Assembly (NCBI GenBank): GCA_963746185.1
Contig: CAVVAE010000002.1
Span: forward strand, 744,001-808,000
Source of the DNA: CAVVAE01 sp963746185
GTDB taxonomy: Bacteria; Actinomycetota; Actinomycetes; Propionibacteriales; Nocardioidaceae
Length of the DNA: 64,000 nucleotides
Direction of reading: 5' to 3'
Part shown: piece by piece, positions 17,510-26,013 of the stretch
How positions within the stretch are numbered: position 1 is the stretch's first letter
Layout: every line of letters begins with the position of its first letter
Translations under genes and position numbers: made by a program
Notes under the pieces: generated by a model
Seen by the model: only the letters and a program-made list of their open reading frames with translations
What the model was told of the DNA's origin: nothing
The model's database searches: none

Positions 17510-18712
17510 CTAGTGCGGGGCGGCAGCGGCGACCGCGGCGGCAACGGCTGGGGCGACGCGTCGATCGAACGGTGAGGGGATCACAGCCGTCGGGTCGAGA
17601 TCAGCCGCCACCAGATCGGCGAGGGCGGTTGCGGCGGCGAGCTTCATCTCTTCGGTGATCCGCCGAGCCCCGGCATCGAACGTGCCTCGGAAGATGCCGG
17701 GGAACGCAAGCACGTTATTGATCTGGTTGGGGTAGTCAGACCGCCCGGTGGCGACAACTCGTGCATGCCGGTGGGCGACGTCGGGATGGACCTCGGGATT
17801 GGGGTTCGCGAGCGCGAAGATGATCGCATCGCTCGCCATCTCGGCGATCACCGTCTCCGGCACCGTGCCGCCGCTGACGCCGATGAAGACGTCAGCACCC
17901 ACGAGTGCGTGAGCGAGCTGGCCGGTCTCGCCAGCCTTGTTGGTCTCCTCGGCCAGCCGCAGCTTGACGTCGTTGAGATCGGTGCGGTCGCGGCTGATGA
18001 TTCCGCCCCGGTCGACGACGGCCAGGTTGCGCGCGCCCGCCGCCAGCAGGATGCGGGCCACGGCGACGCCGGCAGCACCCGCTCCAGAGATGACGATGTG
18101 GACCTCGGTCAGATCCTTCTCGACGATCCGCAGCGCATTTCGCAGCGCGGCCAGGACGACGATCGCCGTACCGTGCTGGTCGTCGTGGAACACCGGGATG
18201 TCGAGCTGTTCCTTGAGGCGACGCTCGACCTCGAAACAGCGCGGGGCCGAGATGTCTTCGAGGTTGATGCCACCGAAGCTCGGCGCCAGCCGCGCGATCG
18301 TGTCGACCAGCTCGTCGGTGTCGGTGCAGTCCAGGCAGAGGGGGACCGCGTCGACTCCGCCGAACTCCTTGAACAGCACCGCCTTCCCCTCCATCACGGG
18401 CATGGCGGCTGCCGGCCCGATGTCGCCGAGTCCCAGGACCGCTGTCCCGTCAGTGACCACGGCCACGGTCCGGGAGACCCAGGTGTAGTCGCGGACCGCC
18501 TCGGGGTGAGCCACGATCTCCGCGCAGACACGGGCCACGCCCGGGGTGTAGGCGAGCGAGAGATCAGCCGTGTCGCGAAGCGGGACGTTCGACTCGATCC
18601 GCATCTTGCCGCCACGGTGAAAGGCGAAGACCGGGTCGTCTGCAAGGGGATCGTCGGAGTGATGGTCACCCGGTGCACCGTGGTCGGGATTCGTCATGGA
18701 CTCTGCTGACAT
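17510..18712 (-). CDS. NAD(P)-dependent malic enzyme
   Basis: Oxidatively decarboxylates malate to pyruvate and CO2, yielding NAD(P)H. The 400-residue protein is the short bacterial form. It shows the malic-enzyme N-terminal domain (SLAYTPGVARVCAEI and a metal-site FHDDQHGTAIV) and the NAD(P)-binding fold GAGAAGVAVARIL. There is no phosphotransacetylase extension. The start is the ATG at 18712 or the ATG five codons later at 18697. Confidence 0.93.
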   Translation of the reverse strand: MSAESMTNPDHGAPGDHHSDDPLADDPVFAFHRGGKMRIESNVPLRDTADLSLAYTPGVARVCAEIVAHPEAVRDYTWVSRTVAVVTDGTAVLGLGDIGPAAAMPVMEGKAVLFKEFGGVDAVPLCLDCTDTDELVDTIARLAPSFGGINLEDISAPRCFEVERRLKEQLDIPVFHDDQHGTAIVVLAALRNALRIVEKDLTEVHIVISGAGAAGVAVARILLAAGARNLAVVDRGGIISRDRTDLNDVKLRLAEETNKAGETGQLAHALVGADVFIGVSGGTVPETVIAEMASDAIIFALANPNPEVHPDVAHRHARVVATGRSDYPNQINNVLAFPGIFRGTFDAGARRITEEMKLAAATALADLVAADLDPTAVIPSPFDRRVAPAVAAAVAAAAPH

Positions 18713-18784
18713 CAGATGCTCCCCTGATTTCAGGTCGGATGGACCAGTCTTCCAGAGTTCACCTATGTCGGCCTGTGAGCCGTG

Positions 18785-19099
18785 TCATGCACGCCTACGA
18801 CGCCGACGCCATGGCCAGACACGCATCAGCACGCAGGCCAGCACATCCACTTCGGGGATGGCACCGACCAGCGCCGAGTCGACCCCCTCGAGCGGGTTGT
18901 CACGCTCGACCCACCAGCCCTCATGGGTGAGCCGGGTCGCGCGCTTGACGGCAACCGGTCGATCGGGAAGACGGACGACGACCAGCTGTCCGGGCCGCGG
19001 GCGGACGCCATACGCGACCAGCAACCTGTCACCTTCTCGGAGGGTGGGTTCCATCGATCGGCCGCGCACAATGGCTAGCCCGAATTGCGGGCGCAACAT
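18785..19099 (-). CDS. sodX: Nickel superoxide dismutase maturation peptidase (S26 type)
   Basis: SodX-type proteases remove the N-terminal propeptide of nickel superoxide dismutase so that His1 of the nickel hook becomes free. The 104-residue protein is a minimal S24/S26 fold with the catalytic S15 in RGRSMEPTL and K52 in VAVKRATRL. It has no obvious long membrane anchor and ends in a basic tail. It is divergent from sodN with about 80 bases between the starts, the usual arrangement for this pair. Confidence 0.88.
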   Translation of the reverse strand: MLRPQFGLAIVRGRSMEPTLREGDRLLVAYGVRPRPGQLVVVRLPDRPVAVKRATRLTHEGWWVERDNPLEGVDSALVGAIPEVDVLACVLMRVWPWRRRRRRA

Positions 19100-19181
19100 C
19101 GTCGGGGCCCCCTGTTTCAGCGGAGTAGCGTCGGGAACTAGTTTGGCAACATCATGCGTGATCTACCGAAAGGACCAGGCC

Positions 19182-19583
19182 ATGTTGGCACGCTTCATCG
19201 CACGAACCATTGACGTCTCGGCGCACTGCGACCTCCCGTGCGGTGTCTATGACCCCGCTCAGGCTCGAATCGAGGCTGAGTCGATCAAGGCCATCATCGG
19301 CAAGGTCGCCGACAACGACGACGCCGACTTCCGCACCCGCGCCATCATCATCAAGGAGCAGCGGTCGGAGCTGGTGAAGCATCACCTGTGGGTGTTGTGG
19401 ACTGACTACTTCAAGCCGCCGCACTTCGAGAAGTACCCGCAGCTGCACACCCTCTTCAACGAGGCGACCAAGCTCGCCGGCGCCTCAGGCACCAAGGACA
19501 GCATGGATGCCGCCAAGGCCGACGAACTGCTGGCCAAGATCGACGAGATCGCGAAGATCTTCGCCGAGACCAAGCAGTCCTGA
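19182..19583 (+). CDS. sodN: Nickel superoxide dismutase
   Basis: Converts superoxide to oxygen and hydrogen peroxide in the cytoplasm using a nickel centre. The 133-residue precursor has a 14-residue propeptide, then the nickel hook HCDLPCGVYDP, whose His1, Cys2 and Cys6 (after cleavage) bind nickel. I chose the ATG at 19182 because AAAGGA precedes it by eight bases and the propeptide length fits the family. The upstream frame extension is not real. A strong terminator follows. Confidence 0.97.
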   Translation: MLARFIARTIDVSAHCDLPCGVYDPAQARIEAESIKAIIGKVADNDDADFRTRAIIIKEQRSELVKHHLWVLWTDYFKPPHFEKYPQLHTLFNEATKLAGASGTKDSMDAAKADELLAKIDEIAKIFAETKQS

Positions 19584-19602
19584 CCCTTCACCTACACCGA
19601 AC

Positions 19603-19643
19603 AGGCCCGCAGTGCCGCGATCGCGCGGCGGTGCGGGCCTTTC
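19603..19643 (+). terminator. Intrinsic terminator of sodN
   Basis: AGGCCCGCA pairs with TGCGGGCCT around an inner CGCGATCGCG-like stem, followed by TTTC, 20 bases after the sodN stop. It could also serve the convergent gene on the other strand. Confidence 0.75.
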
Positions 19644-19681
19644 ATTGGTGTCAGACAGCGACGCCTGGCGCCCCCGGACGA

Positions 19682-20125
19682 TCACAGCTGGTCGTCGGCG
19701 ATCCGACGCCCGTACAGCGCCTCGGTCGTTGCCGGCTGGAAGATGATGAAGAGAACCACGACGGCGGGGATCGCCACGATCAGGGCCACCCAGGTGGTGT
19801 CGTCACCCTTAAAACTCCAAGCCACGCCGAGCTCGATGAGCTGCGCGAGTACCACCGGGCCACGGCTCCAACTGCGCAGCCTGAACAGACCCCTCGCCGC
19901 CAGAGCGAGCCCGGCGGCATAAAGCAGGAAGAAGACCGCGGTTGTCACGCCAACGCTGACCCGGTTGGTGTTGATGCTGGCCAACTCCACGATCGCGAGC
20001 GCGACCAGGGCGAGTGCCTCGAGGACCACGATGGCCACGGCCACCCGGATGGCTCGGCTGGGCTCGTCGGAGGTCTCCGCCTGCTGGGGTACGTCGGGCG
20101 GTCCGGATGAGTCGCTCACGCGCAC
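19682..20125 (-). CDS. Hypothetical membrane protein
   Basis: A 147-residue protein with four predicted membrane segments: about residues 27-50, 57-80, 90-105 and 112-130. The N-terminus is hydrophilic and acidic. It fits the many uncharacterised actinobacterial four-helix proteins; no family motif lets me name it. It converges on sodN, and the terminator lies between them. Confidence 0.75.
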   Translation of the reverse strand: MRVSDSSGPPDVPQQAETSDEPSRAIRVAVAIVVLEALALVALAIVELASINTNRVSVGVTTAVFFLLYAAGLALAARGLFRLRSWSRGPVVLAQLIELGVAWSFKGDDTTWVALIVAIPAVVVLFIIFQPATTEALYGRRIADDQL

Positions 20126-20527
20126 ACCCTAACCAGGCCCCCAACCGACCTGTCAGGGCAAGTGGCCCCCCCGCACGACCAGAGCCTGACCAGGGGGTGG
20201 GACGTGACGGTGCGCACTCCTGGCGGCTGGCCCTCACGGTTGCGGTCATATCGACCTAGACTCGGTCACGTTGAGACCTTCGCGTCCGGCTTCGCCCGCT
20301 TGTGACCAAACTGACAAGCGCTGAGGGGTTGTGCGCCGCCAGATCTCTTGCGACGATCGTTGTCGCATGGACGGGATGCAGACAGATCTCGCCCGCCCCC
20401 GATCACCTCGCCGTTGCTACGGACCGAGATGAGAAGGATTGTTCGTGAAAACCTTCACGAGCACCCCCGACCGACGTGGTCGCGGTGGCCCAGCCGCCGT
20501 ACCGCACACAGAACAGGAGTTGCCGCC
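20126..20527. other. Divergent intergenic region upstream of whiB1
   Basis: No gene is supported here; the upstream extension of the WhiB frame lacks conserved sequence. It must hold the whiB1 promoter. One inverted repeat stands out at 20299-20318 (CTTGT and ACAAG arms within TTGTGACCAAACTGACAA), weakly like a CRP-type site. A ribosome site AGGAG sits just before the whiB1 GTG. Confidence 0.45.
20299..20318. promoter_or_regulatory. Inverted repeat in the whiB1 promoter region
   Basis: CTTGT-N10-ACAAG, about 210 bases before the whiB1 start. The core TGTGACCAAACTGACA has one good and one poor half of a CRP/FNR-type site. The mycobacterial whiB1 promoter is under cyclic-AMP receptor control, which is the only reason to consider this. 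Confidence 0.25.
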
Positions 20528-20776
20528 GTGGATTGGCGCCACCGCTCCGCGTGCCTCGACGAGGACCCGGAGCTGTTCTTCCCTATCGGCAATACCGGTC
20601 CAGCAATCCTCCAGATCGAGGAGGCCAAGGCGGTCTGCCGTCGTTGCGATGTTCGCGAGCAGTGCCTGGCCTGGGCGCTCGAGGCCGGACAGGATCACGG
20701 GGTGTGGGGCGGCATGTCCGAAGATGAACGTCGGGCCCTGAAGCGCCGCAACGCGCGAGCCAAGATCCGCGCTTAG
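20528..20776 (+). CDS. whiB1: WhiB1-type iron-sulfur transcription regulator
   Basis: An 82-residue Wbl protein that binds a nitric-oxide-sensitive 4Fe-4S cluster and, in WhiB1, the principal sigma factor. Cluster cysteines are C9, C37, C40 and C46, the same positions as in mycobacterial WhiB1, followed by the GVWGG turn (58-62) and the basic tail LKRRNARAK. I chose the GTG at 20528 with AGGAG upstream because the first residues (DWRHRSAC) match the family start. Its neighbour pdtaS is also adjacent to whiB1 in Mycobacterium. Confidence 0.94.
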   Translation: MDWRHRSACLDEDPELFFPIGNTGPAILQIEEAKAVCRRCDVREQCLAWALEAGQDHGVWGGMSEDERRALKRRNARAKIRA

Positions 20777-20805
20777 CCCCAAGGTCCGCGCCAAACCTGC
20801 CGCGT

Positions 20806-22293
20806 TCAACGAGGCACTGGAATGTCCAGATCGACCCGGGTGCCACCCTCAGGGTTTCCGCCCAGTGAGATAACCCCACCGAGTTCGGACTCGACCAAGG
20901 TGCGCACGATCGACAGGCCGAGCTTGCCCGACGAGACCGGGTCGAAGTCGAGCGGCAGCCCCTGACCATCGTCATCGATGGCCACCTCGAGGCGGCCGAC
21001 CAGCCGCAGCACTCGCAGATTGATCCGCCCGGGTCGTCCCTCGAAGCCATGCTCCACGGCGTTCTGGAGAATCTCTGTCAGCACCATCGCCAACGGCGTC
21101 GCCGTCTCCGCCGGGAGCTGCCCGAATGAGCCAGTACGCGTGGTCACTATCTCCGCTGGTCCTGAGCCGACCTCCGTCACCATCACGCCCAGGCGATCGG
21201 CGACATCGTCGAAGTCGACCTGCTCGTCGAAAGTCTGACTCAGCGTCTCGTGCACGATCGCGATCGAGCCCACGCGTCGTACGGCCTCCTCCAGCGCGAG
21301 CCTCGCCTCCGGCACGTCCATCCGTCTCGCCTGCAGCCGCAAGAGGGCGGCAACGGTTTGCAAGTTGTTCTTGACGCGGTGATGGATCTCGCGGATCGTC
21401 GCGTCCTTCGTGATCAGCTCCCGCTCGCGGCTACGCAGTTCCGTGACGTCGCGCAGCAGGATCAGCGCGCCCTCTGGGCGATGCTCGGGCACCAGCGGTA
21501 TCACCCTGGCGACGATGGTGGCGTCGTCGTTGCCGAACTCCGCCTCGCGCGGCACCTCGCCGGACAGTGTCACGCTCAACGCCTCGGCGAGGGGCAGCGC
21601 GGAGGGTTCGACGAGAGCCTCGGTCAACTGCGCGAAGTGCTGCCCGATCAGGTCGCCACGCATTCCGAGCCGGCGGTACGTCGACTGGGCGTTCGGACTG
21701 GCATAGCTGACGACACTTGCGGCGTCGGTGCGGACGAACCCGTCTCCGACCCGCGGCGAGGTGGTCCAGGCGTGCCGGTCGGCCGGGTACGGGAACCTGC
21801 CGAGGCTGATCATCCTGGTGAGATCGCTCGCCGTTTGAAGATAGGAAAGTTCGAGCCGGCTGGGGGTGCGAACCCCGAGCAGATTGGTGTTGCGGGCGAT
21901 CACCGCGAGCATGCTGCCCTCGCGCATCACAGGGATCGTCTCGACCCGCACAGGGACGTCGTCTCGCCACTCCGGGTCTCCCTCCCGGGCGATCCGTTGC
22001 TCGTCGTATGCTGCGTCGAGCAACGGCCTGCGCCCGCGTGGAACAAACGCACCCACAAGGTCATCCACGAAGGCGGTCGGTCCTGTCGTCGGGCGCATCT
22101 GGGCACCACCCCAGTAGCCGACGCCTTCCCGGTCTGGCAGCCACAGCACAAGGTCCGCGAAGGACAGGTCGGCGATGATCTGCCAGTCGGAAATCAGCAG
22201 GTGGAGCCACTCCACGTCGGTGGTCTCAAGGTCCGTGTGGGCCCTGACCACGTCATTGAGTGAAGGCACGACAGGGACTGTAGGCCACCCCAA
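20806..22293 (-). CDS. pdtaS: PdtaS-type sensor histidine kinase
   Basis: A cytosolic 495-residue kinase with no membrane segments: an N-terminal GAF-like domain (about 1-150), a PAS-like domain (about 175-290), then HisKA_2 and HATPase. The phospho-acceptor histidine is about residue 304 in EIHHRVKNNLQ. ATP-binding motifs are LTEILQNAVEHG, DDGQG and GLSIVRTLV. PdtaS normally phosphorylates PdtaR, an RNA-binding ANTAR regulator; no pdtaR is in the window. Its position beside whiB1 matches the mycobacterial order, supporting orthology. Confidence 0.9.
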   Translation of the reverse strand: MGWPTVPVVPSLNDVVRAHTDLETTDVEWLHLLISDWQIIADLSFADLVLWLPDREGVGYWGGAQMRPTTGPTAFVDDLVGAFVPRGRRPLLDAAYDEQRIAREGDPEWRDDVPVRVETIPVMREGSMLAVIARNTNLLGVRTPSRLELSYLQTASDLTRMISLGRFPYPADRHAWTTSPRVGDGFVRTDAASVVSYASPNAQSTYRRLGMRGDLIGQHFAQLTEALVEPSALPLAEALSVTLSGEVPREAEFGNDDATIVARVIPLVPEHRPEGALILLRDVTELRSRERELITKDATIREIHHRVKNNLQTVAALLRLQARRMDVPEARLALEEAVRRVGSIAIVHETLSQTFDEQVDFDDVADRLGVMVTEVGSGPAEIVTTRTGSFGQLPAETATPLAMVLTEILQNAVEHGFEGRPGRINLRVLRLVGRLEVAIDDDGQGLPLDFDPVSSGKLGLSIVRTLVESELGGVISLGGNPEGGTRVDLDIPVPR

Positions 22294-22316
22294 AACCGTG
22301 TGGAAGGATGGGCATC

Positions 22317-23213
22317 ATGACTCGAGGCTTCTGGCAGCAGGTGCTCGAGTCAGATATGGCGGTCCCCGCCGAACGGTCCCTCAATGAGCTGACGGCCGAG
22401 CTCGTCACCATGCTGGGCTCCACCAATCCGGTCGAACGTGACGAGATCGCCTACCCCGTCCTGGCGACCTGGCTCAGTGAAGGTGTGTACGACGACCTGC
22501 TGGTCAGCTTCGGCGACTCGATCGCCCATGGACTGGTCGTCGGACTGGGCAAAACCCGCGACGACAGCGTCTTTCGGCGCAGTTTCTCAGCGCTGATCCT
22601 GGCCGAGTGCGTCACCCGCGACAACAACGCCCTGCTGCTTCCCGTCGACGTCGTCCTCAACTGGGCCGAACGCGCCATCGGCTGGTTCACCCGGGAGCAG
22701 GACCTTCGTGGCTGGGTGCCCGGCAAGGGCTGGGCGCACGCCGTCGCTCACGGAGCCGACCTGATGGGTGCGCTCGCGTCGTCGCGTCATGTGCAGGCAG
22801 TGCATCTCGGCGTACTGCTCGAAGTGATCGCCGAGCGGTTGGTCGCCGCGACGCCGACTGTGCTCGTCGACGGCGAGGACGACAGGTTGGCGACAGCCAC
22901 CCTGACCGTCATGCAACGCAATCTGGTCGACGCCGACCAGCTCGACACCTGGGTCGAGACGATGGGCAAGGCGCTGCAACGGCCGCGAGGACATGCAGCC
23001 GACCACACCTGGCCAACGCCGGCCGCTCGCAACACGTCGACGTTCCTTCGTTCGCTGCACGCTCACCTGGCGATCGGGATCTCGCCCGTTGAGGCGACCG
23101 TCAGTTTCGCCGAGCCGCCAGAGAGCCGCGGCGACCTGCTGCTGGCTCTGCTTCGCACGATTCCCCGCTTCACGCCACACATGTACTCCTCAGTAGCCTT
23201 GCGGGATGACTGA
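22317..23213 (+). CDS. DUF2785 family protein
   Basis: About 298 residues, all-helical, cytoplasmic, with the DUF2785 signature stretch GWVPGKGWAHAVAHGADL. Function unknown. The start is the ATG at 22317, or the ATG three codons upstream at 22308. Its 3' end overlaps the next gene by eight bases, so it heads a three-gene coupled set. Confidence 0.8.
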   Translation: MTRGFWQQVLESDMAVPAERSLNELTAELVTMLGSTNPVERDEIAYPVLATWLSEGVYDDLLVSFGDSIAHGLVVGLGKTRDDSVFRRSFSALILAECVTRDNNALLLPVDVVLNWAERAIGWFTREQDLRGWVPGKGWAHAVAHGADLMGALASSRHVQAVHLGVLLEVIAERLVAATPTVLVDGEDDRLATATLTVMQRNLVDADQLDTWVETMGKALQRPRGHAADHTWPTPAARNTSTFLRSLHAHLAIGISPVEATVSFAEPPESRGDLLLALLRTIPRFTPHMYSSVALRDD

Positions 23214-24879
23214 CGCACCGAACTCACCTGACGCCCACGAAGGTCATGGCGGTGATTTCGCGGTCTCCGTCGCCGCTGACCACGGTGTCTCCACGATGTT
23301 CACGTTGTCGGGCGCCCACGTCTTCCCGATGTATGACGGCGCGGTCAAAGCCACGCCGCCGATGCGGCTGGTCGACGTCCGCCACGAACCCACCGCCGTC
23401 TTCGCGGCCGAGGCCACCGGCAAGCTGACTCGCACGCCGGGTCTGGCGGTGCTGACCGCTGGCCCGGGCGTCACGAACGGCGTGAGCGCGATCGCGCAGG
23501 CCAACTTCGCAGGTTCGCCTCTGGTCGTCGTGGGCGGTCGTGCGCCCAACACCCGTTGGGGCAGCGGCAGCCTTCAGGAGCTCGACCACCCTCCCATCGT
23601 CGCCTCGATCACCAAGCTCGCCGAGACAGTAGAAAACGTGGCGTCGATTCCTGATCGCATGCACGCAGCGTTCACCGTCGCCTCCTCACCTCATCGCGGA
23701 CCTACCTTTGTCGACGTACCGATGGACGAGTTCTTCTCGCGTGCGGAGCTCAGGCTGCCGAAGGTCATGCCACGCGACCGTGTCGAGCCCGACTCCGAAG
23801 CCCTCACCGCCATCGCAGCGCTGCTGGCTGCAGCCGTCGCGCCAGTGCTGGTGCTCGGCACCGATGTCTGGGCTGACGGAGCGGAGGACGCTGCGCTGAG
23901 ATTCGTCCAGCAAACCGGCATCCCGGTCATCACGAACGGGATGGGCCGCGGAGTGATCCCTCGCGGACATCCGCTGCTGGTGACCAAGGCCCGATCGCTC
24001 GCCTACGGCCAGTGCGACCTCGCACTTGTGATCGGTACGCCGCTCGACTTCCGACTTGGCTACGGCTCGTTCGGTGGCAAGGAAGACACGCCCGCCGCGA
24101 AGGTGGTTCACCTCGCCGACAGCAAGGAGCAGGTCTCCAGCCACGCCGACCTTGCCGCCTCGGCATTCGGTGACCTGACGGCGACCCTCGACGAGCTAAG
24201 CGACGCGCTGCTGCCTGGACGCGGCAAACCCGACTGGTCGAGCTGGACTAGTCGGCTCTCCGACCAGGTGAAAACGGCCACCGCTAAGGACGCCGAGCTG
24301 CTCGGATCCGACGCAGACCCGATCCACCCGGCCCGCATCTACGGCGAACTGCTGCCACGACTGGCAGACGACTCGGTCGTGATCGGCGACGGCGGCGACT
24401 TCGTGTCGTTCGCCGGCAAGTACGTCGAGCCCAAGCGGCCAGGAGGTTGGCTCGACCCCGGCCCCTACGGATGCCTCGGTGCCGGTCTCGGGGCCGCGAT
24501 CGGCGCACGCATCGCGCGGCCATCGGCCCAGGTGGTGCTGATGCTCGGAGACGGTGCCGCCGGAATGTCACTCATGGACGTCGACACCCTGGTCCGCCAC
24601 CAACTTCCCGTCGTGATGGTGGTGGGCAACAACTCCTGCTGGGGACTGGAGAAGCACCCGATGCGTTTCCTCTACGGGTACGACGTGGCGGCAGACCTGG
24701 CACCCCAGACGCCGTACGACAACGTCGCGCAGGCTCTGGGCGCCGACGGTGAAACGGTGAGCGACCCCGCCGAGATCGGACCAGCCCTCGACCGCGCCTT
24801 CGCCGCAGACGCGCCCTATCTGGTCAACGTGCTGACCGATCCCGAGGCTGCCTACCCCCGAAGCACCACAGGTGTCTGA
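23206..24879 (+). CDS. Thiamine-diphosphate-dependent enzyme (acetolactate synthase-like)
   Basis: A 557-residue ThDP enzyme of the acetolactate synthase / oxalyl-CoA decarboxylase superfamily. It has the cofactor-activating glutamate in RHEPTAVFAAEATG (normally RHEQ), a central rossmann-like domain, and the C-terminal ThDP motif GDGAAGMSLMDVDTLVRHQL ending at NN. It is not a standard IlvB: there is no small-subunit partner here, and the RHEP variant is unusual. Reaction unknown; 2-hydroxyacyl-CoA lyase or carboligase activity is possible. It overlaps both neighbours by eight bases. Confidence 0.85.
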   Translation: MTDAPNSPDAHEGHGGDFAVSVAADHGVSTMFTLSGAHVFPMYDGAVKATPPMRLVDVRHEPTAVFAAEATGKLTRTPGLAVLTAGPGVTNGVSAIAQANFAGSPLVVVGGRAPNTRWGSGSLQELDHPPIVASITKLAETVENVASIPDRMHAAFTVASSPHRGPTFVDVPMDEFFSRAELRLPKVMPRDRVEPDSEALTAIAALLAAAVAPVLVLGTDVWADGAEDAALRFVQQTGIPVITNGMGRGVIPRGHPLLVTKARSLAYGQCDLALVIGTPLDFRLGYGSFGGKEDTPAAKVVHLADSKEQVSSHADLAASAFGDLTATLDELSDALLPGRGKPDWSSWTSRLSDQVKTATAKDAELLGSDADPIHPARIYGELLPRLADDSVVIGDGGDFVSFAGKYVEPKRPGGWLDPGPYGCLGAGLGAAIGARIARPSAQVVLMLGDGAAGMSLMDVDTLVRHQLPVVMVVGNNSCWGLEKHPMRFLYGYDVAADLAPQTPYDNVAQALGADGETVSDPAEIGPALDRAFAADAPYLVNVLTDPEAAYPRSTTGV

Positions 24880-25378
24880 CGTTCTCGAGGTCCGGCTGGC
24901 CCGTCCTGACGAGCTCGCTGCGGTGGGTGAGATCACCGTGCAGGGCTACGTCCACGACGGTTTCCTCGAACCTGACGACGGCTACGTCAACCATCTGCGC
25001 GACGCTGCGCAGCGAGCCCGAGATGCTGAGCTCTGGGTGGCCCTGCTCGATGGGGTCGTCGTCGGAAGCGTGACGTTCTGCCCGCCAGGTTCGGCGCTGC
25101 GCGAGCTCGGTCGTGACGGCGAGGGTGAGTTCCGAATGCTGGCGGTCTCACCTGATGCGCGTCGCCGCGGAGTGGCCAGGGCGCTTGTCGCCGCCTGCTT
25201 CGACCGGTGCCGCGATCTCGGCCTCGATGCCATGGTGCTCTGCTCAATGCCGGTGATGACGAAGGCCCATGCGCTCTACACCTCGTTCGGGTTCGTCCGC
25301 GATGACAGCCTCGACTGGGAACCGGAACCCGGCATCCTGTTGCTCGGCTTCCGTACCGCTGTTGGCCCGGCGGCTTGA
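24872..25378 (+). CDS. GNAT family N-acetyltransferase
   Basis: A 168-residue acetyl-CoA-dependent acyltransferase. The acetyl-CoA loop is VSPDARRRGVARALV. It is preceded by the strand EFRMLAV and followed by SMPVMTKAHALYTSFGFVRD, typical of the fold. The start is the GTG at 24872, inside the end of the ThDP enzyme gene. The substrate is unknown; coupling suggests that it acts on a product of that enzyme or on the same pathway. Confidence 0.87.
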   Translation: MSDVLEVRLARPDELAAVGEITVQGYVHDGFLEPDDGYVNHLRDAAQRARDAELWVALLDGVVVGSVTFCPPGSALRELGRDGEGEFRMLAVSPDARRRGVARALVAACFDRCRDLGLDAMVLCSMPVMTKAHALYTSFGFVRDDSLDWEPEPGILLLGFRTAVGPAA

Positions 25379-25395
25379 GGGAACTGCGATCCGGG

Positions 25396-25791
25396 TCAGA
25401 GTCGGGCCATGAACCTTTCGCGCTCGACGACCACTCGGGTGACCTCCCCGTGCCCGACGATCGTTCCGTCAGCATGCTCGGCGCTGACTTCGAACCGGAG
25501 CAGCCGCCCGTCGACGTACACCAGTTGAGCCGTGACGGTCACGTCGGCGCCGACCGGGCTGGCCTTGAGATGTTCGAGGCTGATCCGGGTGCCGACGGAG
25601 GTCTGGCCATCGTCGATGTGGCCGGCGACGACCAGGCACGTCGCGCCCTCCATCCACGCGAGCAGCCGCGGTGTGGCCAGCACGGCGAGGTCGCCCGAGC
25701 CGAGGGTCAGGGCAGTGTCGACCTCAGTCACCTGATGAGTCGCAGTGGCCTGCTCTCCAGGCTGCAAACCGGCGCTGGCTGAGGCTGACAT
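25396..25791 (-). CDS. Hot-dog fold thioesterase (FlK-like)
   Basis: A 131-residue single hot-dog domain similar to fluoroacetyl-CoA thioesterase-like proteins. The segments TPRLLAWMEGATCL (with the helix glutamate), GTRISLEHLKASPVG and the closing GHGEVTRVVV are diagnostic. The substrate is probably a short acyl-CoA. It converges on the GNAT gene and is divergent from the bL37 gene. Confidence 0.83.
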   Translation of the reverse strand: MSASASAGLQPGEQATATHQVTEVDTALTLGSGDLAVLATPRLLAWMEGATCLVVAGHIDDGQTSVGTRISLEHLKASPVGADVTVTAQLVYVDGRLLRFEVSAEHADGTIVGHGEVTRVVVERERFMARL

Positions 25792-25865
25792 TGGCCGCTG
25801 TCCTTTCGGGGGTCGATGATCTGCGACAATAGACGCTGCATCTGTACCGCAACCAGGAGGATTTC

Positions 25866-25940
25866 ATGGGCAAGAAGGGCCGTAAGCGTCGCTCGCGCCG
25901 TAAGAACAAGGCCAACCACGGCAAGCGCCCCAACGCCTGA
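25866..25940 (+). CDS. Ribosomal protein bL37 (24 residues)
   Basis: The product is 24 residues, strongly basic, and ends KANHGKRPNA, matching the very small actinobacterial large-subunit protein bL37 (COX24/AURKAIP1-like in databases). It has an excellent AGGAGG ribosome site eight bases before the ATG and is followed by a perfect terminator, so it is a true single-gene unit. Annotation pipelines commonly miss it because of its size. Confidence 0.9.
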   Translation: MGKKGRKRRSRRKNKANHGKRPNA

Positions 25941-25960
25941 TCCCCAGATCACGCACGTCA

Positions 25961-25993
25961 AAGACCCCCGCTCCTTCGAGGAGCGGGGGTCTT
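25961..25993 (+). terminator. Intrinsic terminator of the bL37 gene
   Basis: A perfect 14-base-pair stem, AAGACCCCCGCTCC with GGAGCGGGGGTCTT, encloses a five-base loop TTCGA, 20 bases after the bL37 stop. It is symmetric enough to serve the convergent glycosidase gene too. Confidence 0.9.
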
Positions 25994-26013
25994 GCCGTAT
26001 CGCGGTCCTGCCG

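Noticed and set aside
19100..19181. Nickel-responsive Nur box between sodX and sodN
   Set aside because: A TTGGCAACATCATGCG stretch loosely recalls the motif, but the halves do not match well enough to claim it without an alignment.
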